Source: Actinomyces faecalis (GTDB lineage: Bacteria > Actinomycetota > Actinomycetes > Actinomycetales > Actinomycetaceae). From it: 64,000 nt of DNA. The notes below the pieces were generated by a model that saw only the letters and a program-made list of their open reading frames with translations, was not told the DNA's origin and made no database searches. Made by a program: the position numbers and the translations under genes. Where the stretch lies: positions 62,001 through 126,000 of the forward strand of contig NZ_CP063418.1 in assembly GCF_013184985.2 (NCBI RefSeq), written 5' to 3'. Each line of letters starts with the position of its first letter. The stretch's first letter is position 1. Below are positions 1-8,860 of the stretch, in pieces.

Positions 1-1
1 C

Positions 2-895
2 GCTGAGACGCTGGCGGACATCGCCCGTCAGGACGGCCGGCTCGTCGTCGTCGTCAACGACTCGGTGGGCTCGTCCAACCTCGGCGGCTTTCGCGACGAG
101 TTCCCCGCCCGCCTCATCAACGTCGGCATCGCCGAGCAGAACCAGGTGGGTGTGGCAGCGGGCCTGGAGAACGGCGGGAAGATCCCTGTGGTCTCCTGCG
201 CCGGGTCCTTCCTCTCGGCACGTGCGACCGAGCAGGTCAAGATCGACGCCGGCTACTCCCACCGCCACATGCTGCTGTGCGCCCAGTCCCCGGGACTGGC
301 CTACGGCGCGCTCGGCTCGACCCACCACAGCGCCGAGGACGTCACCATCATGAGGTCCTTCCCCGGCATGACCGTCATCGTCCCGGCCGATCCTGCCGAG
401 ACCGAGGGCGCGATCCGCTGGGCCTACTCCGAGCTGGACGGCCCCGCCTACATCCGCATCTCGCGGATGAAGGTGCCTGCGGTCCACGGTGAGGGCTACG
501 CCTTCACTCCCAAGGCCACGGTGCTGCGCGAGGGTGAGGACCTGACGGTCATCGCCAACGGCGTGACCGTGCACCGGGCGCTGGAGGCGGTTGACCGCCT
601 GGAGGCTGAGGGCGTGCACGCCCGGCTGCTGTCCATGCCCGTGGTCAAGCCCTTGGACGAGGAGGCTGTGCTGGCTGCTGCTCGTGAGACCGGGCGGATC
701 ATCACGGTCGAGGAGGGCACGGTCAACGGTGGGCTTGGTGGCGCCGTCGCCGAGCTGACCAGCGAGAAGTGCCCGGTGCCGGTCAAGAGGATCGGTGTGC
801 CGGACCAGTGGGCCCCCACGGGCTCTGAGGCCTGGCTCATGGACCACTGGGGCATCAGTGCCGACGGTATCGTCTCCGCTGCCCTACATCGCTGA
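2..895 (+). CDS. Transketolase C-terminal subunit, 5' end outside window
   Basis: The reading frame is open from base 2 to a TGA at 893-895, so the true start lies upstream. The protein has the pyrimidine-binding and C-terminal domains of transketolase but not the TPP pyrophosphate-binding half. NVGIAEQNQ contains the glutamate that activates thiamine diphosphate. It therefore resembles the B subunit of a split transketolase, or less likely the tail of a full-length one; the missing 5' sequence decides. Transketolase moves two-carbon ketol units between sugar phosphates in the cytosol. The adjacent nucleoside hydrolase and transporter make a role in pentose metabolism plausible, but that link is inference. 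Confidence 0.88.
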   Translation, partial: AETLADIARQDGRLVVVVNDSVGSSNLGGFRDEFPARLINVGIAEQNQVGVAAGLENGGKIPVVSCAGSFLSARATEQVKIDAGYSHRHMLLCAQSPGLAYGALGSTHHSAEDVTIMRSFPGMTVIVPADPAETEGAIRWAYSELDGPAYIRISRMKVPAVHGEGYAFTPKATVLREGEDLTVIANGVTVHRALEAVDRLEAEGVHARLLSMPVVKPLDEEAVLAAARETGRIITVEEGTVNGGLGGAVAELTSEKCPVPVKRIGVPDQWAPTGSEAWLMDHWGISADGIVSAALHR

Positions 896-957
896 GATCG
901 CGGAAACGGCGTCGTCACGGGCACCATGGTGCCCGTGACGACGCCGTTTCCGCGATC
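896..957. terminator. Perfect 62-bp palindrome between convergent genes
   Basis: Two 31-bp arms meet at the centre with no unpaired bases, from GATCGCGGAAACGGCG to its exact complement. It begins directly after the transketolase stop and lies 28 bp before the end of the opposing gene. No T-tract follows on either strand. Most likely a bidirectional terminator; its length and perfection are unusual. Confidence 0.75.
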
Positions 958-985
958 AGGTCCCCAGGACGCGATCTCAGCGTGC

Positions 986-1981
986 TCAGCTTTCCTGCCA
1001 CTGGCTGAAGGCCTCGAAGGAGGCGAACATGTCCGCGAACAGCATGGTGTTGTCCACCTGCGTGTAGCGGCGCATGGGCCGGGTTCCCTCGGGGTAGCGG
1101 TACGTGCCGTCCTCGGCCAGCGACACCCGGGGGATGACGTCGTAGGACGAGGAGGCGGTGTCCGGCTCGAAGGTGGTCTGCAGGCTGGACAGAAGCACCA
1201 GCGGCTGGTCCCCGAGCACGTAGGTGGCCCCGGCGTGACCTGCGAAGGGCTGGATCATGCGCTGGACGTCCTCGAGCTGGGACAGCAGGAAGGCGCCCAG
1301 CCTGCCGGCCCGCTGGCAGCCGCGGCGGATGACGGACATCGGCACCAGGCTGGAGCGGTAGACGTCGCGCGGCATCTGCCACACGCGGGCGTTGGTGTCG
1401 TTGAAGACGTACATGGCGGCAGGCACGTCCAGCGCCATGTTGTACTCCAGCGTCGTCGCGCCGGCCGGCACGTAGGCCAGCCCCGCGTGCTCGGACCCGC
1501 CGATCCAGATGAGCGTGAGACGGTCGGCGATCGCCGGCTCCGCCTTGTAGGCGCGAGCGACGTCGCCTAAGGACCCGCCGGCCACGAGGTAGAGCGGCCG
1601 GTCGTCCTCGCGCATAGCCTCCTCGACGATGAAGCGCGAGGCGGCCGTCGGCCCGTCGTGATCGGCGAAGCCGTGGTCGTCGCCCTCGTAGAGGTCGACC
1701 CCGTCTACGCCCATGAGCTCAAGCAGGTGCTCGACCTTCTCGCGCCCGGCCTGGACCGAGTGGCCGGTACGGTTCCAGCCGTCGTCCTCACGCAGGCGGG
1801 AGACGACGACGCCGCGTACCTCCGTCCCCTCCACCAGCAGGTGGTGGGCGAGCTGGAAGAGGTCGTCCGGGTCCCCGGCGAAGTCGTTGTCGATGATGAC
1901 CCGGGTGCGGCCCGGCACACCCGCGAGCGGGTGGTCCTGGCCGAGCCACGGCGTCGTGCCGTAGGTCCAGCGTGCTGTCAT
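986..1981 (-). CDS. Nucleoside hydrolase family protein
   Basis: A 331-residue protein with DNDFAGDPDD at residues 31-40, the N-terminal Asp cluster that binds Ca2+ and ribose in the inosine-uridine nucleoside hydrolase superfamily (usual form DTDPGxDD). The DPDD spacing and the later IWIGGSEHAG and EYNMALD segments fit a divergent branch rather than classical RihA/B/C. The expected reaction is hydrolysis of a ribosyl or related N-glycosidic bond, releasing ribose and base. It lies 41 bp downstream of the MFS transporter gene on the same strand, so the two probably form an uptake-plus-cleavage operon. Exact substrate is not readable from the sequence. Confidence 0.75.
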   Translation of the reverse strand: MTARWTYGTTPWLGQDHPLAGVPGRTRVIIDNDFAGDPDDLFQLAHHLLVEGTEVRGVVVSRLREDDGWNRTGHSVQAGREKVEHLLELMGVDGVDLYEGDDHGFADHDGPTAASRFIVEEAMREDDRPLYLVAGGSLGDVARAYKAEPAIADRLTLIWIGGSEHAGLAYVPAGATTLEYNMALDVPAAMYVFNDTNARVWQMPRDVYRSSLVPMSVIRRGCQRAGRLGAFLLSQLEDVQRMIQPFAGHAGATYVLGDQPLVLLSSLQTTFEPDTASSSYDVIPRVSLAEDGTYRYPEGTRPMRRYTQVDNTMLFADMFASFEAFSQWQES

Positions 1982-2022
1982 AGTCTGTCAGCCTTTCCCT
2001 CAGGTGCCTGGCGGCGCCGTCG

Positions 2023-3456
2023 TCACTTGATCTTGCGCACCGGGATGATGGCGAGGGCGGCGATGACCACGGAGACCACGCTCATGATGAACAGGGCGTC
2101 GTAGCCGGCGGTGATGGCCACGACCTGGCCTGCCACCACCGGGGCGAGCATCTGGCCGATGTTGGTGGCCACGTTGGCCACGCCGAGGTCACGGCCGGCA
2201 GCCTCGGGGTCGGGTAGGACGTCGATGAACAGGGCGGTGTCCACAGCCATGTACATGCCGTAGGCGGCAGCCATGCCGACGTAGAAGACGTAGAAGACCG
2301 GCAGGGTCGGGAAGAGCAGCGGTAGGGCCATGAGGGCCGCGATGACGATCGAGGAGCCGATGACGAAGGGCTTGCGGCGCCCCACCTTGTCCGACCAGCG
2401 ACCGGCCACGAGCATCATGAGCAGCTGACCAGGCAGAGCGGCAGAGGACAGCGTGGCGAAGGTCGTGTTGGCCTGGGAGGCGGACAGGGCCGGCTGGAGG
2501 TGGGACTGGAGGATGTAGAGGACGAAGTTCGAGATAGCGGTGTAGCCGAAGAACATGAAGAAGCGAGCGATCCAGGTCCAGCGGAAGTCGTGGTCACGCA
2601 GCGGGATGGCGTAGCCCTTGAAGAAGGAGATCCAGTCAAGCTTCTCCACCTCCAGGTCCTTGGAGGAGCGGTCCTTGGCGAAGGTGACGAACAGGAGCGC
2701 ACCGATGACCACACCCAGGGCGAAGACGAAGTAGGTGTCCAGGCCAAGGGTGTTGAACAGGGTGCCGGCGATAATGCTGCCGCCGGTGAAGCCGAGCATC
2801 ATGCCGATGCCGGACAGGCCGGAGACCAGACCCACCTTGTCCTGGGGGACGCGGTCAGCCACGGTGGTGGACAGCGGGGCCTGCATGATGTTGAGGGAGA
2901 CCTGACCCGCGGTCCAGAAGAGCGTGAGCATCGCGATGGTCGAGGAGTAGCGCAGGCCGACCATGAAGACCGCCCCGCCGATGGCGCCCATGACGATCCA
3001 CATGGCGCGGCGGCCGAGCCGTGAGCGCCAGCGGTCAGAGATGACGCCGATGACGGGCTGGGCGAAGAGGGTGAACAGCGAGCCGATCGACATCATGAGG
3101 GAGATCGACTTGGCGCGGGCACCCTCGTACTGAGCCAGGAGGTCGAGCAGGTGCTGCTCCTCACCGGTTGCCGTCGCGTTCCCGGCGTCCACGGCCTGGC
3201 GCAGCTGGGTGAGCTGCTGGACGTCGTTGACGGACTGCATGGTGGTGCCGTCGAAGTAGTGCTGGAACTCGATGGTCTGGACCGAGTTCGGCAGGAGGAT
3301 ACCCGCCATCGCCGCGTAGCAGGCGAAGAGGAAGAGGGAGGAGATGATGAAGGAGATGACGTACTGGATGAAGGGGCGTCCACCCAGGTACTTGGCAGAG
3401 GTGCCAGGACGCGTCGGCTCTTCCAGCCGGGGATCCGTTGCGGCGGCGCTGGTCAT
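2023..3456 (-). CDS. MFS transporter, first gene of nucleoside hydrolase operon
   Basis: A 477-residue polytopic protein with about 12 hydrophobic segments. ISDRWRSRLGRR after the early helices and SDKVGRRKPF in the second half are the paired cytoplasmic loop motifs of the major facilitator superfamily. A polar stretch of about 60 residues (roughly 55-115) separates the first two membrane segments. AAAGGAGG stands just before the ATG at 3456. The following hydrolase gene suggests uptake of a nucleoside or related glycoside, but substrate is inferred only from context. A palindromic site 21-42 bp upstream suggests dedicated repression. Confidence 0.8.
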   Translation of the reverse strand: MTSAAATDPRLEEPTRPGTSAKYLGGRPFIQYVISFIISSLFLFACYAAMAGILLPNSVQTIEFQHYFDGTTMQSVNDVQQLTQLRQAVDAGNATATGEEQHLLDLLAQYEGARAKSISLMMSIGSLFTLFAQPVIGVISDRWRSRLGRRAMWIVMGAIGGAVFMVGLRYSSTIAMLTLFWTAGQVSLNIMQAPLSTTVADRVPQDKVGLVSGLSGIGMMLGFTGGSIIAGTLFNTLGLDTYFVFALGVVIGALLFVTFAKDRSSKDLEVEKLDWISFFKGYAIPLRDHDFRWTWIARFFMFFGYTAISNFVLYILQSHLQPALSASQANTTFATLSSAALPGQLLMMLVAGRWSDKVGRRKPFVIGSSIVIAALMALPLLFPTLPVFYVFYVGMAAAYGMYMAVDTALFIDVLPDPEAAGRDLGVANVATNIGQMLAPVVAGQVVAITAGYDALFIMSVVSVVIAALAIIPVRKIK

Positions 3457-3476
3457 GAGGCCTCCTTTGGCCGTGC

Positions 3477-3498
3477 GGACGGATTAACCGTCCGGTTA
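3477..3498. promoter_or_regulatory. Candidate operator upstream of MFS gene
   Basis: Two overlapping inverted repeats: GGACGG-ATTAA-CCGTCC (3477-3493) and TAACCG-TC-CGGTTA (3485-3498). They lie 21-42 bp upstream of the start codon. No regulator gene is adjacent. Confidence 0.45.
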
Positions 3499-3584
3499 TT
3501 TTCATTCGACGACGATTGAAGCAGCGTTGTGAGAGTTCGTCAATGACCGCTGGGTGACGGTATTCCAGGGTGTCCCGCAAGTCC

Positions 3585-3656
3585 TTCGATCTCGGCCCTG
3601 AACAGTCGATCCCTGCGGCCGCCGCAGCGAAACCGACTGTTCAGGGCCTCAAGCGA
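3585..3656. repeat. Dispersed palindrome, copy A
   Basis: Arms GGCCCTGAACAGTCG (3594-3608) and its exact complement (3634-3648); the 25-nt loop holds a nested CTGCGGC/GCCGCAG hairpin. Outer flanks TTCG and AAGCGA partly match those of the other two copies near 32.65 and 40.91 kb. It sits in the 347-bp gap between the MFS start and crcB end, where no gene is seen. Confidence 0.7.
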
Positions 3657-3803
3657 TGATCCGCCGCCGCAGCACCTGCGTGAGCGGACGCGTGCTGCCG
3701 CACGGGCTGGCTCCAGGCTAGGAGGGGGTCTCAGGGACCTGGCTGGGTTGCACTATGTTGCCGGTCGGGGCAGGTGGGCGGCTGATGGCGCGAAGCCGGT
3801 GCC

Positions 3804-4262
3804 TCACGCCGTGGCTAGTGCGGCCCCCAGGGCCAGGCCGCCGGCCGCAGCCACCAGGCTGCTGCCTGCCATGGCTGTGGCGTGCACGATCCCCGCCCAC
3901 GGCCGGCCGGCGAGCACGAGTCGCGCTGACTCGACGCAGGCGGTGGAGAAGGTGGAGTAGCCGCCGAGGAACCCGGTCCCCAGGGTCGCGATGAGGGCTG
4001 GCGCCAGCGATGGCGAGGCGCCTGTCAGGATGCCGAGCAGAAGGCACGCGCTGACGTTGACCACGACCGTCCCGAGCGGAACGGCCACGGTCAGCCGGCG
4101 GCCCGAGCCTGTGGCGGTGGCCGAGGCCGCGACAGCCGCTCGCCTTCGCTCTCGCTCACGTCGTGCCGCGACGGCGGCCCCTACGTGAGAGTCGACCTCG
4201 AAGCGCGTCACCGCGCCCACCCCGCCCGCCAGCGCCAGCAGGACCCAGGTTGCCGTGGTCAC
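3804..4262 (-). CDS. crcB: Fluoride channel CrcB/Fluc, second subunit
   Basis: A 152-residue, four-helix protein. Start chosen as GTG at 4262, which overlaps the stop of the upstream crcB copy as GTGA; a longer reading to 4517 would add a low-complexity Arg-rich leader unlike the family. GGVGAVTR near the start, NVSACLLLG mid-protein and GFLGGYSTFSTACVE are the signature CrcB elements. The family forms dual-topology dimers that export fluoride across the inner membrane. An insertion rich in Arg/Ala (about residues 25-45, RRERERRRAA) widens the first loop. Two paralogous genes in tandem usually form an obligate heterodimer. Confidence 0.88.
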   Translation of the reverse strand: MTTATWVLLALAGGVGAVTRFEVDSHVGAAVAARRERERRRAAVAASATATGSGRRLTVAVPLGTVVVNVSACLLLGILTGASPSLAPALIATLGTGFLGGYSTFSTACVESARLVLAGRPWAGIVHATAMAGSSLVAAAGGLALGAALATA

Positions 4263-4756
4263 GACCGGCCTCCCGCTCGGCAGGACCTGCCGCGCACCTG
4301 CTGACCCGCTGCACGACCTCGTGCACCGAGCCCGGACAGCCACAGGCCGACGGCGGCCAGAGCGACCCCGGCCACCAGCGACCCGCCGAGGTAGACCATC
4401 GACCTGACGAGGTTGCCGCTGCCAGCCAGGTGCTCGACCTCCAGCAGGAAGGTGGAGTAGGTCGTGAGCCCGCCCATGAAGCCGGTCCCCAGCCCGAGGC
4501 GCAGTGTGCGTCGCCACCCGGCATCAGGGCGCAGGGCGAGACGGCCCAGGAGAAGACCGAGAGCGAGGGCGCCGACGAGGTTGACGAGCAGAGTCGCCGT
4601 CGGCAGGCCCCCAGCGGAGTGGGGCCAGGCGCGGGCCAGCCCGGCGCGAGCCAGCGTGCCCAGGGCCCCGCCGGCAAAGACGGCGGACAGGGTCCCGTAC
4701 CTCCTAGCCCACGTGCTTGGCGACCTGGTAGCTGTCGCGGTCGAAGACGAGCTCAT
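4259..4756 (-). CDS. crcB: Fluoride channel CrcB/Fluc, first subunit
   Basis: A 165-residue membrane protein with FAGGALGTLARAG, LLVNLVGALALG and GTGFMGGLTTYSTF, all CrcB family motifs. Start placed at ATG 4756, preceded by GGAG at about -11; this makes the gene overlap the end of the DUF2079 gene by 53 bp, implying co-transcription. Its stop overlaps the next crcB start, so synthesis of the two subunits is probably coupled, as expected for a heterodimeric fluoride exporter. No fluoride riboswitch is recognisable upstream. Confidence 0.88.
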   Translation of the reverse strand: MSSSSTATATRSPSTWARRYGTLSAVFAGGALGTLARAGLARAWPHSAGGLPTATLLVNLVGALALGLLLGRLALRPDAGWRRTLRLGLGTGFMGGLTTYSTFLLEVEHLAGSGNLVRSMVYLGGSLVAGVALAAVGLWLSGLGARGRAAGQQVRGRSCRAGGRS

Positions 4757-6275
4757 AGCGGGCTCCAGTCTGCTCCTCGGCCCACGCGGCCGCATCCTGT
4801 GGCGCGGTGGCACCCCAGCTGCCTGAGAGCGGGTCGATGACGACGTAGTCGGGAACCACGCCCTGCGCGGTACCTACCCAGTAGACGGTGTGCTCCGGCA
4901 CGAGGTAGGGCAGCAGACCCAGGTCGCTCTCCACCGTGGCGCCAGAGGGGATCAGGTCCAGGACCTCGCGTGCGGAGGCTGCGCGCGCGCTCTCCTGACC
5001 CCAGCCCGGATCCGTCATCTGTGCCAGCGGGAGGCCCGGTGCGGCCCACAGGGTGGTGGCGGTCGAGATGACGACGGCGACCAGGGCCAGCCCCTGGAGC
5101 CACGCCGGGGTGCTGGGACGCCACAGAGAGAGGTCGGAGGCCGGGCCCCGTGGGCGAGTCTCCGGGCGGAGGCGGGCGACGTCGTCAGGTGACTGGGCGT
5201 GCTGCTGTAAGCGGATGAGCACCTCCAGCAGCGCTCCCAGGGCGATAGGCATGAGGACGGCGTTGTAGTGCCACTGCGACCACTCCCAGTAGGTGCTCTT
5301 GGTCGACAGGAAGCGCCAGGCCAGCGTGGGCAGCATGACCGCCGCCCAGGGTGAGGCCAGACCGATACCGCCTGCGGTCAGGGCCAGCAGGAGGAGGGTG
5401 ACCAGCTTGACCGGGGGCCACAGGGCGCGTACCAGCGGGTTGGCGGCCGTGGGGCCCGAGAAGCCACCGCCGTCGGAGGTGTTGCCGCTCAGCCCGTACT
5501 CCCAGCCTCCCGAGGGGGAGAGCGCCGGAAGGACGAGCCCCACCGTCACCAGGAAGGCCACGACTCCGAAAGCCGCCAGACCCAGGCCCAGCTGCGTCGT
5601 CGTCGGTTCCAGGACCCGGCGGCCCAGCCGCAGCCGGGCACGGTCCGGGGCGCCAGCGGGGCCATCGTGACGGCCTCGCCAGACGACGGCCAGCCCGATC
5701 ATGAGGACCGTGAGCCCCAGGTCCTCCTTGACGAGGACAAGAGGCGCGGACCATCCCGCCACTGCCCACCAGCGGCCCTCAGCAAAGGCGGCCGAGGCCC
5801 AGGCCAGCAGCGGTACTGCGAAGGCGATCTCGTGGAACTGGGCGGCGACCGCCGTCTGCAGGCCCCAGGACAGGACGTAGGACAGGCCGAGCACCGTGCC
5901 GCCGACCGCGCCGAGGTAGCGGGTGGCCAGGCGAGTCAGCGGCCAAGCGGACAGCGCCAGGAGCAGGTCCTGCACGATAAGCAGCGTCAGCGGGCTGGGG
6001 GCGAGCCGCCAGGCAGGGGCCAGCAGCACGAGGACCGGGTGGAAGTGGTCGCCCAGGAGGTTGAAGCCCTCGCCCTTGATCGGGACGATCGGGGCCTGGA
6101 GGCTGGCGTAGTCCTTGGCTAGCTGGGAGAAGATCGCCAGGTCCCAGCTGGGGACCTGGTAGGAGCGCCACTGGCCCACGGACAGGGCGATGAAGACGGC
6201 GGCGCCGACCACTGTCACGGCGGCTGCCGGCAGGATGCGGCCACGCTCAGGAAGACGGGCTGCACGCGTGAACAT
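4704..6275 (-). CDS. DUF2079 polytopic membrane protein
   Basis: A 523-residue protein with an N-terminal membrane segment and about ten further hydrophobic helices. DLAIFSQ, LLGDHFHPVLVLLAP, QFHEIAFAVPLL and VKEDLGLTVL are the conserved blocks of the DUF2079 family, a group resembling GT-C glycosyltransferases in layout (acidic and His residues in the first extracytoplasmic loops). No enzymatic activity is established for the family, so a polyprenyl-sugar transferase role is only a possibility. The gene overlaps crcB downstream, but nothing else connects it to fluoride. Confidence 0.75.
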   Translation of the reverse strand: MFTRAARLPERGRILPAAAVTVVGAAVFIALSVGQWRSYQVPSWDLAIFSQLAKDYASLQAPIVPIKGEGFNLLGDHFHPVLVLLAPAWRLAPSPLTLLIVQDLLLALSAWPLTRLATRYLGAVGGTVLGLSYVLSWGLQTAVAAQFHEIAFAVPLLAWASAAFAEGRWWAVAGWSAPLVLVKEDLGLTVLMIGLAVVWRGRHDGPAGAPDRARLRLGRRVLEPTTTQLGLGLAAFGVVAFLVTVGLVLPALSPSGGWEYGLSGNTSDGGGFSGPTAANPLVRALWPPVKLVTLLLLALTAGGIGLASPWAAVMLPTLAWRFLSTKSTYWEWSQWHYNAVLMPIALGALLEVLIRLQQHAQSPDDVARLRPETRPRGPASDLSLWRPSTPAWLQGLALVAVVISTATTLWAAPGLPLAQMTDPGWGQESARAASAREVLDLIPSGATVESDLGLLPYLVPEHTVYWVGTAQGVVPDYVVIDPLSGSWGATAPQDAAAWAEEQTGARYELVFDRDSYQVAKHVG

Positions 6276-6330
6276 CGGTGCCGAGCCTATCGGGGGCTAA
6301 GATGCCCGGGACCCGCCCCTAGGAGAGACG

Positions 6331-7752
6331 ATGGATGCGCAGCAGGAAGAGGCCCAGCTCCAGCGACGCCTGACGAACCGTCACGTCCAGCTCATCGCCA
6401 TCGGCGGAGCGATCGGCACGGGCCTGTTCATGGGGTCGGGCAAGACGATCTCCCTGGCCGGGCCTGGCGTCCTCCTGGTGTACGCCGTCATCGGGGCCGT
6501 GCTGTTCCTCGTGATGCGGGCGCTGGGCGAGGTCATGCTCTCCAACCTGGAGTACCGATCCTTCGCGGACGTCGCTCATGATCTCATCGGGCCCTGGGCG
6601 GGCTACATGACCGGGTGGACCTACTACTTCTGCTGGCTGGTGACCGCAGTGGCCGAGGTCGTGGTCATCACCGGGTACGCACGCTTCTGGTGGCCCACCC
6701 TTCCGCTGTGGGTCCCGCCGGTCCTCGCCGTCGTCGTGCTGCTCGGGCTCAACCTGGCCACGGTCAAGGCCTTCGGCGAGATCGAGTTCTGGTTCTCCAT
6801 CGTCAAGATCGTGGCGATCATCGCCCTGGTGGCCGTGGGCGCCTACATGGTGGTGATCGGTTTCCAGGCACCGAACGGCGCCCGGGCCGACCTGGCCAAC
6901 CTGTGGAACGACGGCGGGCTGTTCCCCCACGGCTTCCACGGCTTCGCCGGGGCCTTCCAGATCGCTGTCTTCGCCTTCGTCGGCACTGAGCTCATCGGCA
7001 CGGCCGCGGCCGAGGCCAAGGACCCCCACGTCACCCTGCCCAGGGCCATTAACGCCATCCCCCTGAGGATCGTCCTGTTCTACCTCGGTGCGCTCGCGGC
7101 CATCATGGCAGTGACCCCGTGGCGAGAGGTCTCACCCGATGACTCGCCCTTTGTCGCGATGTTCTCTCTGGCCGGCCTCGGCGTGGCTGCCAGCGTGGTC
7201 AATTTCGTGGTGCTGACGGCTGCGGCCTCCAGCGCGAACTCGGGCATCTACTCCACCTCCCGGATGCTCTACGGCCTGGCGATGGCTGACCAGGCGCCAG
7301 CGGTCTTCCGCAGGCTCACCGCACGCAGCGTGCCGGGTGCCTCGCTGCTGGTGACCTGTGGCGGGCTGCTGTGCGCGATCCCGCTGCTCTACCTGTCGGG
7401 CTCCATCATGGACGCCTTCACCCTGGTGACTACCGTGGCCAGCGTGCTGTTCATCCTCGTGTGGTGCGTCATCGTGGTCTCCTACCTGCGCTACCGCAGG
7501 ATCTACCCCGACAGGCACGCGGCCAGCACCTTCACGGTGCCCGGGGGCCGGGTGGCGGCCTGGGCGAGCCTGGTCTTCTTCGTGTTCGTGACCTGGACGC
7601 TAACCCTGGCCCAGGACACGCGCATGGCCGTGGCGATCTCGCCGCTGTGGCTGGTGGCGCTGGGGGCAGCCTGGTGGCTGCGTGGACGACGGCTGGCGTC
7701 GCGGGAGGGCCAGAGCCCGAGGCAGTCCTTACCCGACCAAGCCAGGTATTGA
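6331..7752 (+). CDS. cycA: D-serine/D-alanine/glycine permease (CycA-type APC)
   Basis: A 473-residue APC-superfamily permease with about 12 helices. The N-terminal blocks LTNRHVQLIAIGGAIGTGLF and MGSGKTISLAGPG, then GPWAGYMTGWTYYFCW, LWNDGG and SSANSGIYSTSRMLYGLA, follow E. coli CycA closely along the whole length, which is why the symbol is offered. The predicted role is proton-coupled uptake of D-Ser, D-Ala and Gly at the plasma membrane. AGGAGAG precedes the ATG by about 4 nt. It is a single-gene unit, ending at a small hairpin; the nearby glycine-forming tdh-kbl operon is on the other strand. Confidence 0.88.
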   Translation: MDAQQEEAQLQRRLTNRHVQLIAIGGAIGTGLFMGSGKTISLAGPGVLLVYAVIGAVLFLVMRALGEVMLSNLEYRSFADVAHDLIGPWAGYMTGWTYYFCWLVTAVAEVVVITGYARFWWPTLPLWVPPVLAVVVLLGLNLATVKAFGEIEFWFSIVKIVAIIALVAVGAYMVVIGFQAPNGARADLANLWNDGGLFPHGFHGFAGAFQIAVFAFVGTELIGTAAAEAKDPHVTLPRAINAIPLRIVLFYLGALAAIMAVTPWREVSPDDSPFVAMFSLAGLGVAASVVNFVVLTAAASSANSGIYSTSRMLYGLAMADQAPAVFRRLTARSVPGASLLVTCGGLLCAIPLLYLSGSIMDAFTLVTTVASVLFILVWCVIVVSYLRYRRIYPDRHAASTFTVPGGRVAAWASLVFFVFVTWTLTLAQDTRMAVAISPLWLVALGAAWWLRGRRLASREGQSPRQSLPDQARY

Positions 7753-7770
7753 GAACACGCGGATCTGGTA

Positions 7771-7789
7771 CCGACCGCCTGCCGGTCGG
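7771..7789 (+). terminator. Hairpin after cycA
   Basis: CCGACCG-CCTGC-CGGTCGG, a 7-bp stem with a 5-nt loop, starts 19 nt after the cycA stop and is followed by TCTTCTT-type sequence. Confidence 0.5.
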
Positions 7790-7923
7790 ATCTTCTTACC
7801 CTCCCAGCACGCCAACGGTTGGGGTCGCAGCCCGGGCTCCACAGGTTGGGCCGGCGACAAGGGAGGTGAGGTCCGTCCACAGGCGGACAACAGCCTGATG
7901 GACCGGTCTGTCAGCCTGGTCCC

Positions 7924-8766
7924 ATGGGTTGGCACAGGCAGATCCTCGATGCGGTCTCACGTGTAGGTGCTGTCCGGCTCTCTGCTCTCGGGCTGGACAC
8001 CTCGGGGCGACGTGCGCTGAGCAGCCTGGTGGCGCAGGGATACCTTGAGCGCAGCGGGAAGGTCGTCTGCTCCCCGGATGTGAGTGAACCTGTCAAGGCG
8101 GCTGTGCGTGTGGGAGGGCTTGTGACCTGCGGTGAGGCGATGAGCTTCTACGGCCTTCCCGACCTGGTTCACAATGACGTCCCCCATGTGGCGGTGCCTG
8201 CGAACCGTGGACGGACCTCCTTCGAGGGCGTGGTCGTCCACCGGGAGCAGGGCCTCGTGCCCGGGCAGGACCTGGTCGTGTCGCCGGCCCGGCTGGCAGC
8301 ACGGCTTCTGCGGTGCGCTCCGGCGAAGGAGGCTATCGCCGTCGTCGACAGGATCCTTCACCAGGAGCTTGCCACTCGTGAGGAGATTGCCGTGCACCTG
8401 CGAGGGAACCGGTACTGCGCGAAGGCCCGGCGGCTCCTGGCTCGGTGCTCGGAGCGTTCGCGCTCGATCCTGGAGTCCTTCGCCAGGATCGAGCTGGAGG
8501 ACGCAGGGATGCAGGCAGTGCCAGGTGTGGATGTGCCGGGCGTCGGCGAGATCGACCTGTTGGTTGAGGGGCGAGTTGACGTGGAGACGGACGGCTACGC
8601 CTTTCACTCCGAGAGGTCGGCATGGCGCAAGGACCGGTGGCGGGACCAGCAGCTGCTCGCCAGGGGACTGATCCCTCTGCGGCTGACCTATGACGACGTC
8701 ATGACCGGGCAGACGGTGCCCATCGTGACGGCAGTGCTGGCGTCGTGGGAGGACAAGAGGCGCTAG
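7924..8766 (+). CDS. AbiEi-like winged-helix / DUF559 nuclease-fold protein
   Basis: A 280-residue soluble protein. Residues 1-60 look like the winged-helix start of AbiEi-type proteins (LGLDTSGRRALSSLVAQGYL, then VTCGEAMSFYGL), and residues 190-280 resemble the Vsr-related DUF559 fold (DLLVEGRVDVETDGYAFHS, then DRWRDQQLLARG). Genes of this design are very common singletons in Actinobacteria; neither antitoxin nor nuclease activity is proven for them. No AbiEii-like nucleotidyltransferase toxin lies next to it, so a toxin-antitoxin reading is not supported here. Confidence 0.6.
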   Translation: MGWHRQILDAVSRVGAVRLSALGLDTSGRRALSSLVAQGYLERSGKVVCSPDVSEPVKAAVRVGGLVTCGEAMSFYGLPDLVHNDVPHVAVPANRGRTSFEGVVVHREQGLVPGQDLVVSPARLAARLLRCAPAKEAIAVVDRILHQELATREEIAVHLRGNRYCAKARRLLARCSERSRSILESFARIELEDAGMQAVPGVDVPGVGEIDLLVEGRVDVETDGYAFHSERSAWRKDRWRDQQLLARGLIPLRLTYDDVMTGQTVPIVTAVLASWEDKRR

Positions 8767-8777
8767 CCCTCGGTAGA

Positions 8778-8819
8778 ACGGGGAGAAGATCCGCGCTATC
8801 ACGCGGATCTTCTCCCCGT
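8778..8819. terminator. Bidirectional terminator
   Basis: A perfect 18-bp stem starting ACGGGGAGAAGATCCGCG (8778-8795) closes over a 6-nt loop with 8802-8819. It lies between the convergent ends of the DUF559-type gene and kbl. Confidence 0.85.
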
Positions 8820-8860
8820 CACTCCTGCTGGGAGGTCTTCTTGCCCTCCCGTCGCGCCGC

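Noticed and set aside
4757..4900. Fluoride riboswitch before the crcB pair
   Set aside because: Upstream sequence is coding for the DUF2079 protein and no riboswitch consensus was visible.
7924..8766. AbiE toxin-antitoxin system
   Set aside because: Only an AbiEi-like start is present; no nucleotidyltransferase toxin gene is adjacent.
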